Assembly (NCBI RefSeq): GCF_000355675.1 | Contig: NC_020888.1 | Span: 3,678,001-3,742,000, forward strand | DNA length: 64,000 nt | Reading direction: 5' to 3' | From: Thalassolituus oleivorans MIL-1 | GTDB taxonomy: Bacteria > Pseudomonadota > Gammaproteobacteria > Pseudomonadales > Oceanobacteraceae | Part shown: positions 17,852-27,351 of the stretch, piece after piece | Numbering within the stretch: the stretch's first letter is position 1 | Layout of the letters: every line of letters starts with the position of its first letter | Notes under the pieces: generated by a model | Told to the model about the DNA's origin: nothing | Seen by the model: the letters and a program-made list of their open reading frames with translations, nothing else | Database searches by the model: none | Position numbers and translations under genes: made by a program

Positions 17852-18826
17852 ATGACTCTGCAAGACTCGCACGGACGGCGCTTTAGCTATTTGCGTCTGT
17901 CGGTTACTGACGTCTGTAATTTTCGTTGCAATTACTGTCTGCCAGACGGTTATGAGTGCAGCGACGATACGGCGTCGCTAACGGTTGAAGAAATCACTCA
18001 CTTGGCCCGCGCCTTTGCGGCTCAAGGAACCCGTAAAATCCGCATTACTGGCGGAGAACCTAGCCTGCGTCGCGATTTACCTCAAATCATTCAGGCCGTA
18101 GCAAATACCCCCGGCATTGAGCAAGTGGCCATCACCACCAATGGTTATAAGCTCACCAAGCACCTTCCTGCGTGGCACGCAGCCGGACTGACCCAGCTTA
18201 ACGTCAGTATCGACAGCTTAGATCCGCGCCAATTTAAGGCGATTACAGGACATGATCGCTTACAAGAATTATTGGATGGCATCGCGCTAGCGCAAACGTT
18301 GGGGTTTAAAAACATTAAGGTCAACGCTGTATTATTACGCGACTACAATCTTGCCGAATTCGATCATTTCCTAGATTGGATAAAAACAACACCCATCACC
18401 CTGCGCTTTATTGAATTAATGCAAACAGGCGACAACCAAGATTACTTCGCCGCCAATCACGTATCGGGCGAGAGTATTAAGCAACGCTTAGAAGCAAACG
18501 GCTGGCAGCCTGTTCTACGTCGTGCTCACGCCGGCCCAGCACAAGAGTTTTGCCATCCGGAATACGAAGGCCGTATTGGTTTAATCATGCCGTACAGCAA
18601 GGATTTTTGCTCCACTTGTAATCGTTTACGTATTTCGTCGCTGGGTAAATTACATCTATGTTTATTTGGCGAGCATGGCTACGATCTACGACCATTAATG
18701 ACAGTCGATAAAGAGGCCGAACTGGAACTGGCTTTACAAGAACTTCTACAAAAAAAGACGGCCACCCACTTTTTACACGATGGCGAAACCGGCGCAATCC
18801 AACACTTTGCCATGATTGGGGGCTAG
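17852..18826 (+). CDS. moaA: GTP 3',8-cyclase MoaA
   Basis: MoaA is a radical SAM enzyme that, with MoaC, turns GTP into cyclic pyranopterin monophosphate in the first step of molybdenum cofactor synthesis. The start is ATG 17852, giving 324 residues; upstream in-frame starts fall inside the riboswitch. The N-terminal radical SAM cluster is Cys22, Cys26 and Cys29 (VCNFRCNYC). The second, substrate-binding cluster is near 253-270 (FCSTCNRLR, then LHLCLFG). The SAM-binding GGEP motif is present. The protein ends in MIGG; a C-terminal GG is the family hallmark. It heads moaA-mobA-moaB-moaC-moaD-moaE and is 1 base from mobA. Confidence 0.97.
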   Translation: MTLQDSHGRRFSYLRLSVTDVCNFRCNYCLPDGYECSDDTASLTVEEITHLARAFAAQGTRKIRITGGEPSLRRDLPQIIQAVANTPGIEQVAITTNGYKLTKHLPAWHAAGLTQLNVSIDSLDPRQFKAITGHDRLQELLDGIALAQTLGFKNIKVNAVLLRDYNLAEFDHFLDWIKTTPITLRFIELMQTGDNQDYFAANHVSGESIKQRLEANGWQPVLRRAHAGPAQEFCHPEYEGRIGLIMPYSKDFCSTCNRLRISSLGKLHLCLFGEHGYDLRPLMTVDKEAELELALQELLQKKTATHFLHDGETGAIQHFAMIGG

Positions 18827-18827
18827 C

Positions 18828-19421
18828 ATGAGTGTCATTGGTGTTGTACTGGCAGGCGGTAAATCAAGCCGCATGGGGCAAGATAAAGCACTATTGCGCC
18901 TACCAAACGGCAAGACCTTGTTAGAACACAGTATCGAACTATTAAACGGTCTAGGGTTGGCTGATGTTGTTATTAGCCGTGCAACTCGCCCCGACAAGAT
19001 CGCGCAAGATATTAGCTGCATCGCCGACCAAACATTTAATCTCGGTCCGCTAAGTGGTATAGCCGCGGTTATCAATGCTCGACCTGAAGCTAATGCATTA
19101 CTGATTATTCCTGTAGATCTGCCCTTTTTAACCGACGAGCTTCTAGCAGAATTATTAGAACGCGGACAAAACCTGCAGTGTGCCAGCTATTTCTGCAAAC
19201 ATTATTTACCGTGTTATTTACCTATTAATAATACGACCACTTCGTATATCGCGCAGCAACTTGAAAACCCTGATGCTCGACGGTCAGTGTTTGGTCTATT
19301 AAAAAATGCTAACGCACTAGCGCTGCCCGTCGATAGTAACTTCTTAGCAAACGCCAATACACCCGAAGAATGGCAGCGCGTATTCCGCCACTATTCATCA
19401 CACAGTTTTAAAGGAATTTAA
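18828..19421 (+). CDS. mobA: Molybdenum cofactor guanylyltransferase MobA
   Basis: MobA attaches GMP to molybdopterin to make the guanine dinucleotide form used by DMSO reductase-type enzymes. The 197-residue product carries the nucleotide-binding signature VLAGGKSSRMGQDKALL at its N-terminus, a GPLSGI segment and VDLPFL further on. GGGGGC lies just before the ATG and overlaps the end of moaA. Lying between moaA and moaB, it ties GTP-derived core synthesis to the last maturation step in one transcript. Confidence 0.93.
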   Translation: MSVIGVVLAGGKSSRMGQDKALLRLPNGKTLLEHSIELLNGLGLADVVISRATRPDKIAQDISCIADQTFNLGPLSGIAAVINARPEANALLIIPVDLPFLTDELLAELLERGQNLQCASYFCKHYLPCYLPINNTTTSYIAQQLENPDARRSVFGLLKNANALALPVDSNFLANANTPEEWQRVFRHYSSHSFKGI

Positions 19422-19422
19422 T

Positions 19423-19965
19423 ATGGCTAAAACCTATAACGACGAATTTATACCATTAAAGATTTCTGTTTTAACAGTATCTGACAGCCGTACTGAAGAA
19501 ACAGATACCAGTGGTCAATATTTAGTGGAAGCCATTACCGCTAGCGGACATCACATTAGTGATAAAAAAATTGTGATCGATGACGTATATAAGATGCGCG
19601 CACAATTGAGCCACTGGATTGCAGATGATCGAACTCAAGTTATTATTATTACGGGGGGAACGGGTTTCACCGAGCGAGATTCCACGCCAGAAGCCGTAAT
19701 TCCATTATTTGATAAAACCGTTGACGGATTTGGTGAATTATTCCGCCAATTATCTTATGACGACATTGGTACTTCTACCATTCAGAGTCGAGCAGTTGCA
19801 GGACTAGCAAATGACACTTTAATTTTCTGCATTCCCGGATCGACTAGTGCATGCCGAATGGGTTGGGAAAAAATTATTAGGAGTCAAATTGATAGCCGAC
19901 ATAATCCTTGCAATTTCGCACTTCGATTAAAAAATGTGCGTAAGAATTGTTTAACCCGCGGATAA
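19423..19965 (+). CDS. moaB: Molybdenum cofactor biosynthesis protein MoaB
   Basis: MoaB belongs to the MogA/MoaB molybdopterin-binding fold, which adenylates molybdopterin in some bacteria. The 180-residue product has the family motifs SVLTVSDSRT near the N-terminus, TGGTGFTERDSTPEA in the middle and a PGSTSAC loop near the end. It starts right after mobA, at ATG 19423, with AAGGA upstream, and is 6 bases from moaC. In a cluster lacking mogA it may supply the adenylyltransferase step, which is inference. Confidence 0.95.
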   Translation: MAKTYNDEFIPLKISVLTVSDSRTEETDTSGQYLVEAITASGHHISDKKIVIDDVYKMRAQLSHWIADDRTQVIIITGGTGFTERDSTPEAVIPLFDKTVDGFGELFRQLSYDDIGTSTIQSRAVAGLANDTLIFCIPGSTSACRMGWEKIIRSQIDSRHNPCNFALRLKNVRKNCLTRG

Positions 19966-19971
19966 TCACTT

Positions 19972-20460
19972 ATGACTGAGTTCTCTCATATTGATAGTCG
20001 TGGCGAAGCCTGTATGGTCGACGTCAGCGAAAAAACACCAACCGTGCGCATGGCGCAGGCCGAAGGCTTTATTAGCATGCAGCCCACTACATTAGAAAAA
20101 ATTGTTAGTGGTAATCATCATAAAGGTGACGTGTTTGGTGTGGCACGCATTGCAGGCATTCAAGCAGCGAAACAATGTGCCAATTTAATTCCATTGTGCC
20201 ATCCGTTAATGTTGTCGAAAGTCGCAGTTGATTTTGAAATCCAACAAGATAAAAACCGTGTACGCATCGTTAGTATGTGTAAATTAACGGGCCAAACTGG
20301 CGTCGAGATGGAAGCATTAACCGCTGTTTCGATTGCTGCATTAACATTATTTGATATGTGCAAAGCAGTAGATCCAGCCATGCAAATTGATGGCATCCGC
20401 GTATTAGAAAAGGTTGGTGGTAAATCTGGGCACTGGCATGTGAGCGGAGCTTCACAATGA
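19972..20460 (+). CDS. moaC: Cyclic pyranopterin monophosphate synthase MoaC
   Basis: MoaC converts the MoaA product into cyclic pyranopterin monophosphate. The 162-residue product is of usual length and contains the conserved IPLCHPL motif, the [12 protein letters not shown] stretch and the DMCKAVD motif whose Lys is catalytic in the family. Its stop overlaps the start of moaD by four bases (ATGA), so translation of the two is coupled. Confidence 0.97.
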   Translation: MTEFSHIDSRGEACMVDVSEKTPTVRMAQAEGFISMQPTTLEKIVSGNHHKGDVFGVARIAGIQAAKQCANLIPLCHPLMLSKVAVDFEIQQDKNRVRIVSMCKLTGQTGVEMEALTAVSIAALTLFDMCKAVDPAMQIDGIRVLEKVGGKSGHWHVSGASQ

Positions 20461-20705
20461 AGGTAATGTTGTTTGCACGTCTGCGTGACGAGATTGGCCA
20501 AACATTTATTGATATTGAGCTACCTGAACCGTCGAATCTGGCAACGCTAAAATCTATAATTTCTGAGAATTACTCGTTACTGGCCGATGAAATACAGGCC
20601 GGTCGAGTATTAACCGCTATTAATCAGGTGTTATGCCATGATGATCAATCAGTGATTACCAGTTCAGATGAAGTTGCTCTTTTTCCTCCTATGACTGGCG
20701 GCTAA
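20457..20705 (+). CDS. moaD: Molybdopterin synthase small subunit MoaD
   Basis: MoaD is the ubiquitin-like sulfur carrier of molybdopterin synthase. The 82-residue product ends in FPPMTGG; the terminal Gly-Gly is what MoeB activates to a thiocarboxylate. It begins [13 protein letters not shown], typical of the fold. It overlaps moaC by four bases and precedes moaE by one base, matching the one-to-one pairing of the two subunits. Confidence 0.96.
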   Translation: MKVMLFARLRDEIGQTFIDIELPEPSNLATLKSIISENYSLLADEIQAGRVLTAINQVLCHDDQSVITSSDEVALFPPMTGG

Positions 20706-20706
20706 A

Positions 20707-21162
20707 ATGGATTCCATCACGGTACAAACTAACGACTTCAATATCGCTGATGAATATCAGGCGCTATGTGGACAAAACACTGAAGCGGGTGCGATTGTAT
20801 TTTTTAGTGGACTCGTACGTGACCGTAATGAAGGTAGCGATGTCACCGGTTTATTTCTCGAACACTATCCTGGCATGACCGAACGCTCGCTAGAAGACAT
20901 CGTTAAACAAGCACGTCTGCGTTGGCCTATTTTGCAAGTGCGATTAATACATCGAATCGGCCAACTCGATATTAACGATCAAATCGTATTTGTTGGTGTT
21001 AGTAGCGCTCACCGTGAAGCTGCATTCGATGCCTGCCGATTTATTATGGATTTTTTGAAAACTGAGGCGCCATTTTGGAAGAAAGAAACCCGCACCGATG
21101 GCCATCACTGGATTGAATCGCAAACAAAAGATCAAGAAGCGAAAACTCGCTGGAATAAATAA
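20707..21162 (+). CDS. moaE: Molybdopterin synthase catalytic subunit MoaE
   Basis: MoaE transfers sulfur from MoaD to cyclic pyranopterin monophosphate, forming the dithiolene. The 151-residue product shows the family blocks GAIVFFSGLVRD, LFLEHYPGM, HRIGQL and VSSAHREAAFDACRF, with the APFWKKE motif carrying the catalytic Lys near the end. It closes the operon; a strong terminator begins about 20 bases after the stop. Confidence 0.97.
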   Translation: MDSITVQTNDFNIADEYQALCGQNTEAGAIVFFSGLVRDRNEGSDVTGLFLEHYPGMTERSLEDIVKQARLRWPILQVRLIHRIGQLDINDQIVFVGVSSAHREAAFDACRFIMDFLKTEAPFWKKETRTDGHHWIESQTKDQEAKTRWNK

Positions 21163-21182
21163 ACGCAACAAGCAATCCAAAT

Positions 21183-21212
21183 AAAAAACGCCGATAAAAT
21201 CGGCGTTTTTTA
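21183..21212. terminator. Terminator between moaE and pilU
   Basis: AAAAAACGCCGAT pairs with ATCGGCGTTTTTT around an AAA loop. It lies between the convergent moaE and pilU stops, so it can act in both directions. Confidence 0.93.
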
Positions 21213-21236
21213 TTTATAGCTCACATTAGCTCATGT

Positions 21237-22352
21237 CTAATCTTGCAAACGTAAGTTGTTCGAAGAACCATCAAAACGATCCGCATTGGTTTCATTGCCA
21301 AGCTTGATCATTAAACGTAAATCGTTTGGTGAATCCGCGTGAGCAATTGCATCTTCGTAAGTGATTTCGCTTTGCTCGTACAAGGAATAAAGAGCTTGAT
21401 CGTAAGTCTGCATACCGAGTTCGTTTGAACGCGCCATCAGAGCCTTCAATTCGTGTACATCGCCTTTTCGAATCAAGTCAGACACCAAAGGGGTGTTCAG
21501 CAACACTTCCACCACGGCACGACGGCCACGACCATCAGGGGTAGGAATTAATTGCTGAGCAACAATGGCACGCAAGTTAAGCGATAAATCCATCCAAATT
21601 TGCGAATGACGTTCTTGTGGAAAGAAGTGAATAACACGATCCAGTGCTTGGTTAGCGTTATTACCGTGTAAGGTCGCCAAACACAAGTGACCGGTTTCTG
21701 CGAAGGTAATCGCATGTTCCATTGTTTCTGCTGAACGCACCTCACCAATCATAATGACGTCGGGCGCCTGACGCAGACAATTTTTTAAGGCAACCGCAAA
21801 GGTTTCCGTATCCAAACCCACTTCGCGCTGGGTAACGATACAATTGTCATGCTGATGAATAAATTCAATCGGATCTTCGATACTTAAGATGTGGCCTTTG
21901 CTATTACGGTTACGATGACCAATCATCGCGGCTAGCGAAGTTGATTTACCGGCCCCCGTTGCCCCCACAAATAGAATCAAACCACGCTTCGACATTGATA
22001 AGTCTTTAATAATGTCGGGTAAGCCTAATTGATCAACGCTAGGAATACGGGTTTCGATTCGACGTAACACCATGCCTGCTGTGTTGCGCTGAAAAAACGC
22101 ACTCGCACGAAAACGCCCAATACCTGAGGCGTTAACGGCGAAATTCAATTCTTTCTTTTCTTCGAACTCATGTTGTTGACGTTCGTTCATCATACCAACA
22201 ACAATTTCGCGGGTTTGTTCAGCACTCAATACCGTCTTATTTAAAGGCACCAGTTTACCGTGCACTTTCATCGAAGGAGGCACACCTGCGGTAATAAACA
22301 GGTCTGAGGCACTCTTTTCGACCATAAGCCGTAAAAATTTTTCCATTGACAC
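21237..22352 (-). CDS. pilU: Type IV pilus retraction ATPase PilU
   Basis: PilU is the accessory retraction motor of type IV pili and works with PilT at the inner membrane. The 371-residue product starts at GTG 22352, with AGGAG 9 bases upstream; an ATG two codons on is an alternative. MVEKSASDLFITAGVPPS is the PilU-type N-terminus. The Walker A motif is GATGAGKST, followed by the Asp box SIEDPIEF, Walker B DVIMIGEVR and the His box HLCLATLHG. It follows pilT by 12 bases on the same transcript. Confidence 0.97.
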   Translation of the reverse strand: MSMEKFLRLMVEKSASDLFITAGVPPSMKVHGKLVPLNKTVLSAEQTREIVVGMMNERQQHEFEEKKELNFAVNASGIGRFRASAFFQRNTAGMVLRRIETRIPSVDQLGLPDIIKDLSMSKRGLILFVGATGAGKSTSLAAMIGHRNRNSKGHILSIEDPIEFIHQHDNCIVTQREVGLDTETFAVALKNCLRQAPDVIMIGEVRSAETMEHAITFAETGHLCLATLHGNNANQALDRVIHFFPQERHSQIWMDLSLNLRAIVAQQLIPTPDGRGRRAVVEVLLNTPLVSDLIRKGDVHELKALMARSNELGMQTYDQALYSLYEQSEITYEDAIAHADSPNDLRLMIKLGNETNADRFDGSSNNLRLQD

Positions 22353-22364
22353 GCTGATCTACTC

Positions 22365-23399
22365 CTAGAAATTTTCTGGCATTTTGGCTTTTTCTCGTGC
22401 GGTCTCACGAGATATTAATCCTTTACCGACCATGTTTTGCAAGCACTGATCCATAGTCTGCATACCGTAACTCGCGCCAGTCTGTATCGACGAGTACATT
22501 TGCGCCACTTTGTCTTCACGAATCAAATTTCGAATCGCTGGTGTACCAATCATGATTTCATGAGCCGCAATTCGACCACCGCCGTTTTTCTTTAACAAAC
22601 CCTGAGACACAACGCCTTGTAGCGACTCGGATAACATTGAGCGCACCATTGATTTTTCTTCTGCCGGAAACACGTCGACAATACGGTCAATGGTTTTCGC
22701 GGCCGAGCTGGTATGCAAAGTACCAAATACCACGTGACCGGTTTCTGCCGCGGTTAAGGCCAAACGAATAGTTTCTAAGTCGCGCATCTCACCCACGAGA
22801 ATCACATCCGGGTCTTCACGTAACGCCGAGCGTAACGCTTCATTAAAACCTAGAGTATCGCGATGCACTTCACGCTGGTTGATCAGGCTTTTTTTGGATT
22901 CGTGTACGAATTCAATCGGGTCTTCAACCGTTAGAATATGGTTGTATTTGGTTTCATTGATGTAATCCACCATAGCCGCTAACGTCGTCGACTTACCTGA
23001 ACCGGTAGGCCCAGTCACCAGCACAATGCCGCGCGAAATATTGGCCATGTCTTTAAAGACTTGCCCCATACCGAGCTGATCCATCGTCAAAACCTTGGAT
23101 GGAATCGTACGAAACACTGCACCGGCACCGCGATTGTGATTAAAGGCATTCACACGGAAACGGGCAACGCCTGACACTTCAAACGAAAAGTCAGTTTCTA
23201 AGAACTCTTCAAAATCCTTACGCTGCTTATCGTTCATAATATCGTAAACCAGCGCGTGTACTTCTTTGTGACCCAACGGCGGCAAATTAATTCGACGCAC
23301 ATCGCCGTCTACACGAATCATCGGCGGTAAATCAGCTGAAAGATGTAAATCGGATGCGCCTTGCTTCGCGCTGAATGCCAATAGTTCGGTAATATCCAT
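22365..23399 (-). CDS. pilT: Type IV pilus retraction ATPase PilT
   Basis: PilT is the hexameric motor that depolymerises type IV pili, driving twitching and DNA uptake. With ATG 23399 (AGGAG 5 bases upstream) the product is 344 residues, the normal family length. Motifs: Walker A GPTGSGKST, Asp box TVEDPIEF, Walker B DVILVGEMRD, His box VVFGTLHTSS, and the retraction-specific C-terminal PAIRNLIRE. It is divergent from yggS across about 160 bases, as in Pseudomonas. Confidence 0.98.
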   Translation of the reverse strand: MDITELLAFSAKQGASDLHLSADLPPMIRVDGDVRRINLPPLGHKEVHALVYDIMNDKQRKDFEEFLETDFSFEVSGVARFRVNAFNHNRGAGAVFRTIPSKVLTMDQLGMGQVFKDMANISRGIVLVTGPTGSGKSTTLAAMVDYINETKYNHILTVEDPIEFVHESKKSLINQREVHRDTLGFNEALRSALREDPDVILVGEMRDLETIRLALTAAETGHVVFGTLHTSSAAKTIDRIVDVFPAEEKSMVRSMLSESLQGVVSQGLLKKNGGGRIAAHEIMIGTPAIRNLIREDKVAQMYSSIQTGASYGMQTMDQCLQNMVGKGLISRETAREKAKMPENF

Positions 23400-23558
23400 A
23401 GCCACTCCTATGTAAAAAGATGCTTATCTGGTGCAACGCTAACTTTGATGACTCTAGCCTACGCTGACCGTTTCGCTGATGTCTGGTGTATCATGATCAA
23501 GACTAGCATTCGTTGACCAGGTTCACTGAATCCACACATCCTAAACAAAGCCTTTGTA

Positions 23559-24245
23559 ATGTCTACTATTGAAACTCAATACCAGCAGGTTGTTAATCGA
23601 ATACACGGCGCATGTGACGCCAGCGGACGAAAGCGCGGTGATGTTCGCCTGTTAGCCGTTAGCAAAACCAAGCCTGCAGAAATGGTTGAGGCCTGCTATC
23701 ACATGGGGCAACGCAGCTTCGGCGAGAACTACCTCCAAGATGCCTTAGACAAAATAACCGCTCTCAGCCACTTGTCTGATATCGAGTGGCACTTCATTGG
23801 CCCACTGCAATCGAATAAAACACGCCCTGTTGCTAATCACTTCCAGTGGTTAGAAACCTTAGATCGCGAAAAAATAGCCGTGCGGCTCAATGAGCAGCGG
23901 CCCGAGGGTCTGCCGCCACTGAATGTTCTCATTCAGGTCAACATCAGCGACGAACCACAAAAAGCCGGTATCGCAACAAACGACGTTGCTACCTTCGCGC
24001 AACAGCTACAATCGTTGCCTAAGCTTAAGGTGCGTGGTCTCATGTGCATCCCTGAAGATACTCCTAATGAAGAACACTTGCGCCATCAGTTTGAACGCAT
24101 GCAACAACTTCTTCTGGAACTTCAGCAAATCGTTCCAGAAGCTGACACCTTGTCGATGGGAATGTCAGGAGACCTAGAATTAGCCATCGCCTGTGGCTCA
24201 ACCCAAGTTCGTATTGGCACTGATATTTTTGGCGCACGTAACTAA
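23559..24245 (+). CDS. yggS: YggS family pyridoxal phosphate homeostasis protein
   Basis: The 228-residue product is the PLP-binding YggS/PROSC protein, which buffers free pyridoxal phosphate. The PLP Lys lies in LLAVSKTKP near residue 36; other family blocks are FGENYLQDA, WHFIGPLQSNK, IQVNISDE, GLMCIP and SMGMSGDLELAI. It forms the first gene of the yggS-proC-yggT-yggU run and faces pilT, the arrangement seen in Pseudomonas. Confidence 0.95.
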   Translation: MSTIETQYQQVVNRIHGACDASGRKRGDVRLLAVSKTKPAEMVEACYHMGQRSFGENYLQDALDKITALSHLSDIEWHFIGPLQSNKTRPVANHFQWLETLDREKIAVRLNEQRPEGLPPLNVLIQVNISDEPQKAGIATNDVATFAQQLQSLPKLKVRGLMCIPEDTPNEEHLRHQFERMQQLLLELQQIVPEADTLSMGMSGDLELAIACGSTQVRIGTDIFGARN

Positions 24246-24309
24246 CAACACCCGCTACTCTAGAAAATAACGGCCTGTCTTATCAGCCGAATAGATACAA
24301 GGAACAAAA

Positions 24310-25128
24310 ATGACTCAAATTGCATTCATTGGCGGCGGCAACATGGCTACCAGCATCATTGGTGGTTTAATTCGTCAAGGTAACATCAGTGCAGACTTAA
24401 TCCATGTCAGCGATCCGGGTGCCGAGCAACGAGAAAAATTGACTGCGACTTTTGCTGTTAACACACACGCGGATAATCAAGAGGCCATTGCCAATGCTGG
24501 CGTTGTGATATTGGCCGTTAAACCGCAAATGATGAAAGACGTTCTGCTGCCGCTAAAAGCGACCTTGTCGGCACGTCAGCCACTGATCATATCTATTGCT
24601 GCTGGCATCAATCTGCCGTCACTACAAGCATGGAGTGGCTGTAAATCCGTTGTGCGTTCAATGCCAAATACACCGGCGTTAACTGGCACTGGCGCGACCG
24701 GCTTATTCGCCAGTAGTGAAGTTACCTTGGATCAACGCAACCAAGCCGATGCACTACTGCAAGCAACAGGTATTACCGTGTGGGTGAAAACAGAGGCCGA
24801 GATCGACGCAGTGACAGCCCTATCCGGTAGCGGCCCGGCGTATTACTTCCTACTCATGGAAGCGATGATCGCCGCAGGACGAGAACTGGGTTTAAGCGAA
24901 GAAACCGCGACGAAGCTGACATTGCAAACGGCTTTGGGAGCCGGACAGATGGCGATGAATGCCGATGTTGACCCTGCAGAACTGCGCCGTCGCGTGACAT
25001 CACCCGGTGGCACGACGGAACGAGCCATTGCCACCTTCGAAGGCGCGCACCTGCGTGACATCGTAAGTGCTGCGATGAAATCCGCCTGCAGCCGTGCCGC
25101 GGAACTCAGCGAACAACTTGGGGACTGA
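24310..25128 (+). CDS. proC: Pyrroline-5-carboxylate reductase ProC
   Basis: ProC reduces pyrroline-5-carboxylate to proline with NAD(P)H, the last step of proline synthesis. The 272-residue product has the N-terminal Rossmann motif FIGGGNMA, a second block VILAVKPQ, the RSMPNTPA motif and the C-terminal signature SGSGPAYYFLLMEAM plus RRRVTSPGGTTE. It lies 64 bases after yggS with AAGGA upstream. Confidence 0.97.
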   Translation: MTQIAFIGGGNMATSIIGGLIRQGNISADLIHVSDPGAEQREKLTATFAVNTHADNQEAIANAGVVILAVKPQMMKDVLLPLKATLSARQPLIISIAAGINLPSLQAWSGCKSVVRSMPNTPALTGTGATGLFASSEVTLDQRNQADALLQATGITVWVKTEAEIDAVTALSGSGPAYYFLLMEAMIAAGRELGLSEETATKLTLQTALGAGQMAMNADVDPAELRRRVTSPGGTTERAIATFEGAHLRDIVSAAMKSACSRAAELSEQLGD

Positions 25129-25224
25129 ATAAGGCAAGATAGGCACTGGTAAAATATCGCCAGTGCCCATATGTTAAGAACATCGCCAGTTTAATGGCAT
25201 AAATTAAGAGTTGATGGAGTTTTC

Positions 25225-25812
25225 ATGTCCACCTTGTCTCAAGTAGGTATGCTTTTAGCCAACACAATAGGCAGCATGGTTCTGCTGATTGTTGTGTTAC
25301 GTTTTTTATTACAGCTGGTACGCGCAGACTTTTATAACCCGTTATCACAGTTCATCGTGCGCTTCACCAATCCAGCACTGATTCCACTACGTAAAGTTAT
25401 TCCGGGTTTTGGCGGCTTAGATGTAGCCTCAATCGTACTGGCATTAATTACTCAGTACCTTCTGCTAGCCATACTCGTTGTTATCGCGACGGGCTCTATT
25501 AACATACCGTGGGTCTCCATGATTCCTTGGGCTCCAGTGGCGCTATTCTCGCTTATTCTAAAGATCTATTTTTGGGGACTATTGATCACGGTTATTGCTT
25601 CTTGGATTGCGCCTAACTCCTACAACCCAGCGCTAATACTGATCAATCAAATACTAGAACCGGCCATCCGACCTATCCGTAAAATGCTGCCCGACATGGG
25701 AGGATTAGATTTATCACCGATTGTTGTTTTCCTCAGCATTCAAGTAATTGAAATCGCCGTACTAGGCCCACTAGTTCAAGCAGTTGGCATGCCTGCAGGC
25801 CTCATGTTGTAA
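25225..25812 (+). CDS. yggT: YggT family membrane protein
   Basis: The 195-residue protein has two copies of the YggT unit, each a hydrophobic segment followed by an amphipathic turn: residues about 15-40 then QLVRADFYNPLSQF, and about 115-145 then IAPNSYNPALIL. Each is followed by an R-K-x-x-P-G/D-x-GG-DxS/A-P/S motif (PLRKVIPGFGGLD and PIRKMLPDMGGLD). Four to six membrane segments are expected. The family is linked to osmotic and turgor tolerance in some bacteria, but its mechanism is not settled. It is in the yggS-proC operon. Confidence 0.92.
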   Translation: MSTLSQVGMLLANTIGSMVLLIVVLRFLLQLVRADFYNPLSQFIVRFTNPALIPLRKVIPGFGGLDVASIVLALITQYLLLAILVVIATGSINIPWVSMIPWAPVALFSLILKIYFWGLLITVIASWIAPNSYNPALILINQILEPAIRPIRKMLPDMGGLDLSPIVVFLSIQVIEIAVLGPLVQAVGMPAGLML

Positions 25813-25815
25813 AAC

Positions 25816-26127
25816 ATGAGCCTATTCTACCAATGGCAGGCGGAAGATCTGGTCCTCACCTGCCATCTCCAACCGAAAGCCAGCAAAGATGAGTTTGCTG
25901 GCGAACACGGCGAAGCAATCAAAATCCGCATCAAAGCAGCCCCCATTGAAGGCAAAGCCAACGCCGCCCTGATTGCGTTCTTAGCCAAGCAGTTTGGTGT
26001 CAGTAAGCGCGATATTGAAGTGATTAGCGGTGAACTGAATCGGCATAAGCGGGTGCGAGTATCGCAGCCGAAGAAGATACCGGAAGCGTTGGCGGCTGTT
26101 TTGTTAATGAATGAGAACCCTCTTTAA
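25816..26127 (+). CDS. yggU: DUF167 family protein YggU
   Basis: The 103-residue product has the YggU core: LQPKASKDEF, IKIRIKAAPIEGKANAALI and the SGELNRHKRVRV block near the end. It begins three bases after the yggT stop, the common order. The protein is small and cytoplasmic; its function is unknown. Confidence 0.93.
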   Translation: MSLFYQWQAEDLVLTCHLQPKASKDEFAGEHGEAIKIRIKAAPIEGKANAALIAFLAKQFGVSKRDIEVISGELNRHKRVRVSQPKKIPEALAAVLLMNENPL

Positions 26128-26184
26128 TCCTGCTACACTGCGCTGCTAAAATTTGAACCCCCTAGTTACGGATATCCACCCTCG

Positions 26185-27351
26185 ATGCCGGATGTTATTC
26201 CTCATGATTCCGTCGGTCTGGTCAGCCCGAGAACACAGCATTTCGATGAGCCTCTGACATTACGCAGTGGCCGTGTGTTGCCGCAATATGATCTTGTCTA
26301 CGAAACCTACGGTGAACTGAACGCCGATTGCTCTAACGCCATTTTGATTTGCCATGCGTTAAGTGGTGATCATCATGCGGCTGGTTATCACAGCATGGAT
26401 GACAAGAAGCCGGGGTGGTGGGATTCGTGTATTGGTCCTGGCAAACCCATTGATACGCGTCGCTTCTATGTTGTTGCGTTGAATAATCTAGGTGGTTGCG
26501 CAGGTTCCACTGGACCAACCAGCATCAACCCAGAAACTGGGGAAGTTTACGGCCCAGATTTTCCAATCGTCGCTGTGCGTGACTGGGTACAAAGCCAAGC
26601 ACGTTTAGCCGATGTGTTAGGCATTAAGCAATGGGCAGCGGTGGTTGGTGGTTCGCTTGGTGGTATGCAAGTATTGCGCTGGTCGATCCAATACCCCGAG
26701 CGCGTAAAACATGCAGTGGTTATTGCCTCAGCACCTAAACTCTCTGCACAGAATATCGCTTTCAACGAAGTCGCACGTCAAGCCATTGCCAAAGATCCAG
26801 ACTTCCATGATGGCTGGTATCACAAGCACGGTACCATCCCTAAGTCCGGCTTAATGCAGGCGCGTATGTTAGGTCACCTGACCTACCTATCGGACGATGC
26901 TATGCGCGAAAAATTTGGCCGCGAACTACGCGAAGGGAAATTGAACTTCAGCTTCGCACCTGAGTTCGAAGTCGAAAGTTATTTGCATTATCAAGGTGAA
27001 AAATTCAGTACTCGTTTTGACGCCAACACTTATATGCTGATGACCAAAGCGCTGGATTATTTTGATCCTGCACGCGATTACGACAATGATCTAGTAAAGT
27101 GTCTAAGTCAGTCTAAATGCGATTTTCTCGTAGTCTCGTTTACTACCGATTGGCGCTTTGCGCCTGAGCGCTCGTTAGAAATTGTTAATGCATTAACCCA
27201 TGCTGATAAAAACGTCAGCTATGCCTGTATTGAATCCACCAATGGCCACGATGCTTTCTTGCTGCCCATTCCACGCTATCTCAATTTATTCCATGCCTAC
27301 ATGGAACGCGTTGCAACCAGCTGCAATTTGCCGGAGGTAGCGCATGAATAA
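26185..27351 (+). CDS. metX: Homoserine O-acyltransferase MetX
   Basis: MetX acylates homoserine, committing it to methionine. The 388-residue alpha/beta-hydrolase has its nucleophile Ser157 in GGSLGGMQ, the acid Asp in TTDWRF and the His in NGHDAF near the C-terminus. [12 protein letters not shown] and GGCAGSTGP are family blocks. Many proteobacterial MetX enzymes use succinyl-CoA rather than acetyl-CoA; which applies here is not decided. It overlaps metW by eight bases. No SAM-responsive riboswitch was found upstream. Confidence 0.96.
   Translation: MPDVIPHDSVGLVSPRTQHFDEPLTLRSGRVLPQYDLVYETYGELNADCSNAILICHALSGDHHAAGYHSMDDKKPGWWDSCIGPGKPIDTRRFYVVALNNLGGCAGSTGPTSINPETGEVYGPDFPIVAVRDWVQSQARLADVLGIKQWAAVVGGSLGGMQVLRWSIQYPERVKHAVVIASAPKLSAQNIAFNEVARQAIAKDPDFHDGWYHKHGTIPKSGLMQARMLGHLTYLSDDAMREKFGRELREGKLNFSFAPEFEVESYLHYQGEKFSTRFDANTYMLMTKALDYFDPARDYDNDLVKCLSQSKCDFLVVSFTTDWRFAPERSLEIVNALTHADKNVSYACIESTNGHDAFLLPIPRYLNLFHAYMERVATSCNLPEVAHE

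Noticed and set aside
26128-26184. SAM or SAH riboswitch before metX
   Set aside because: The gap is only 57 bases and shows no matching core.
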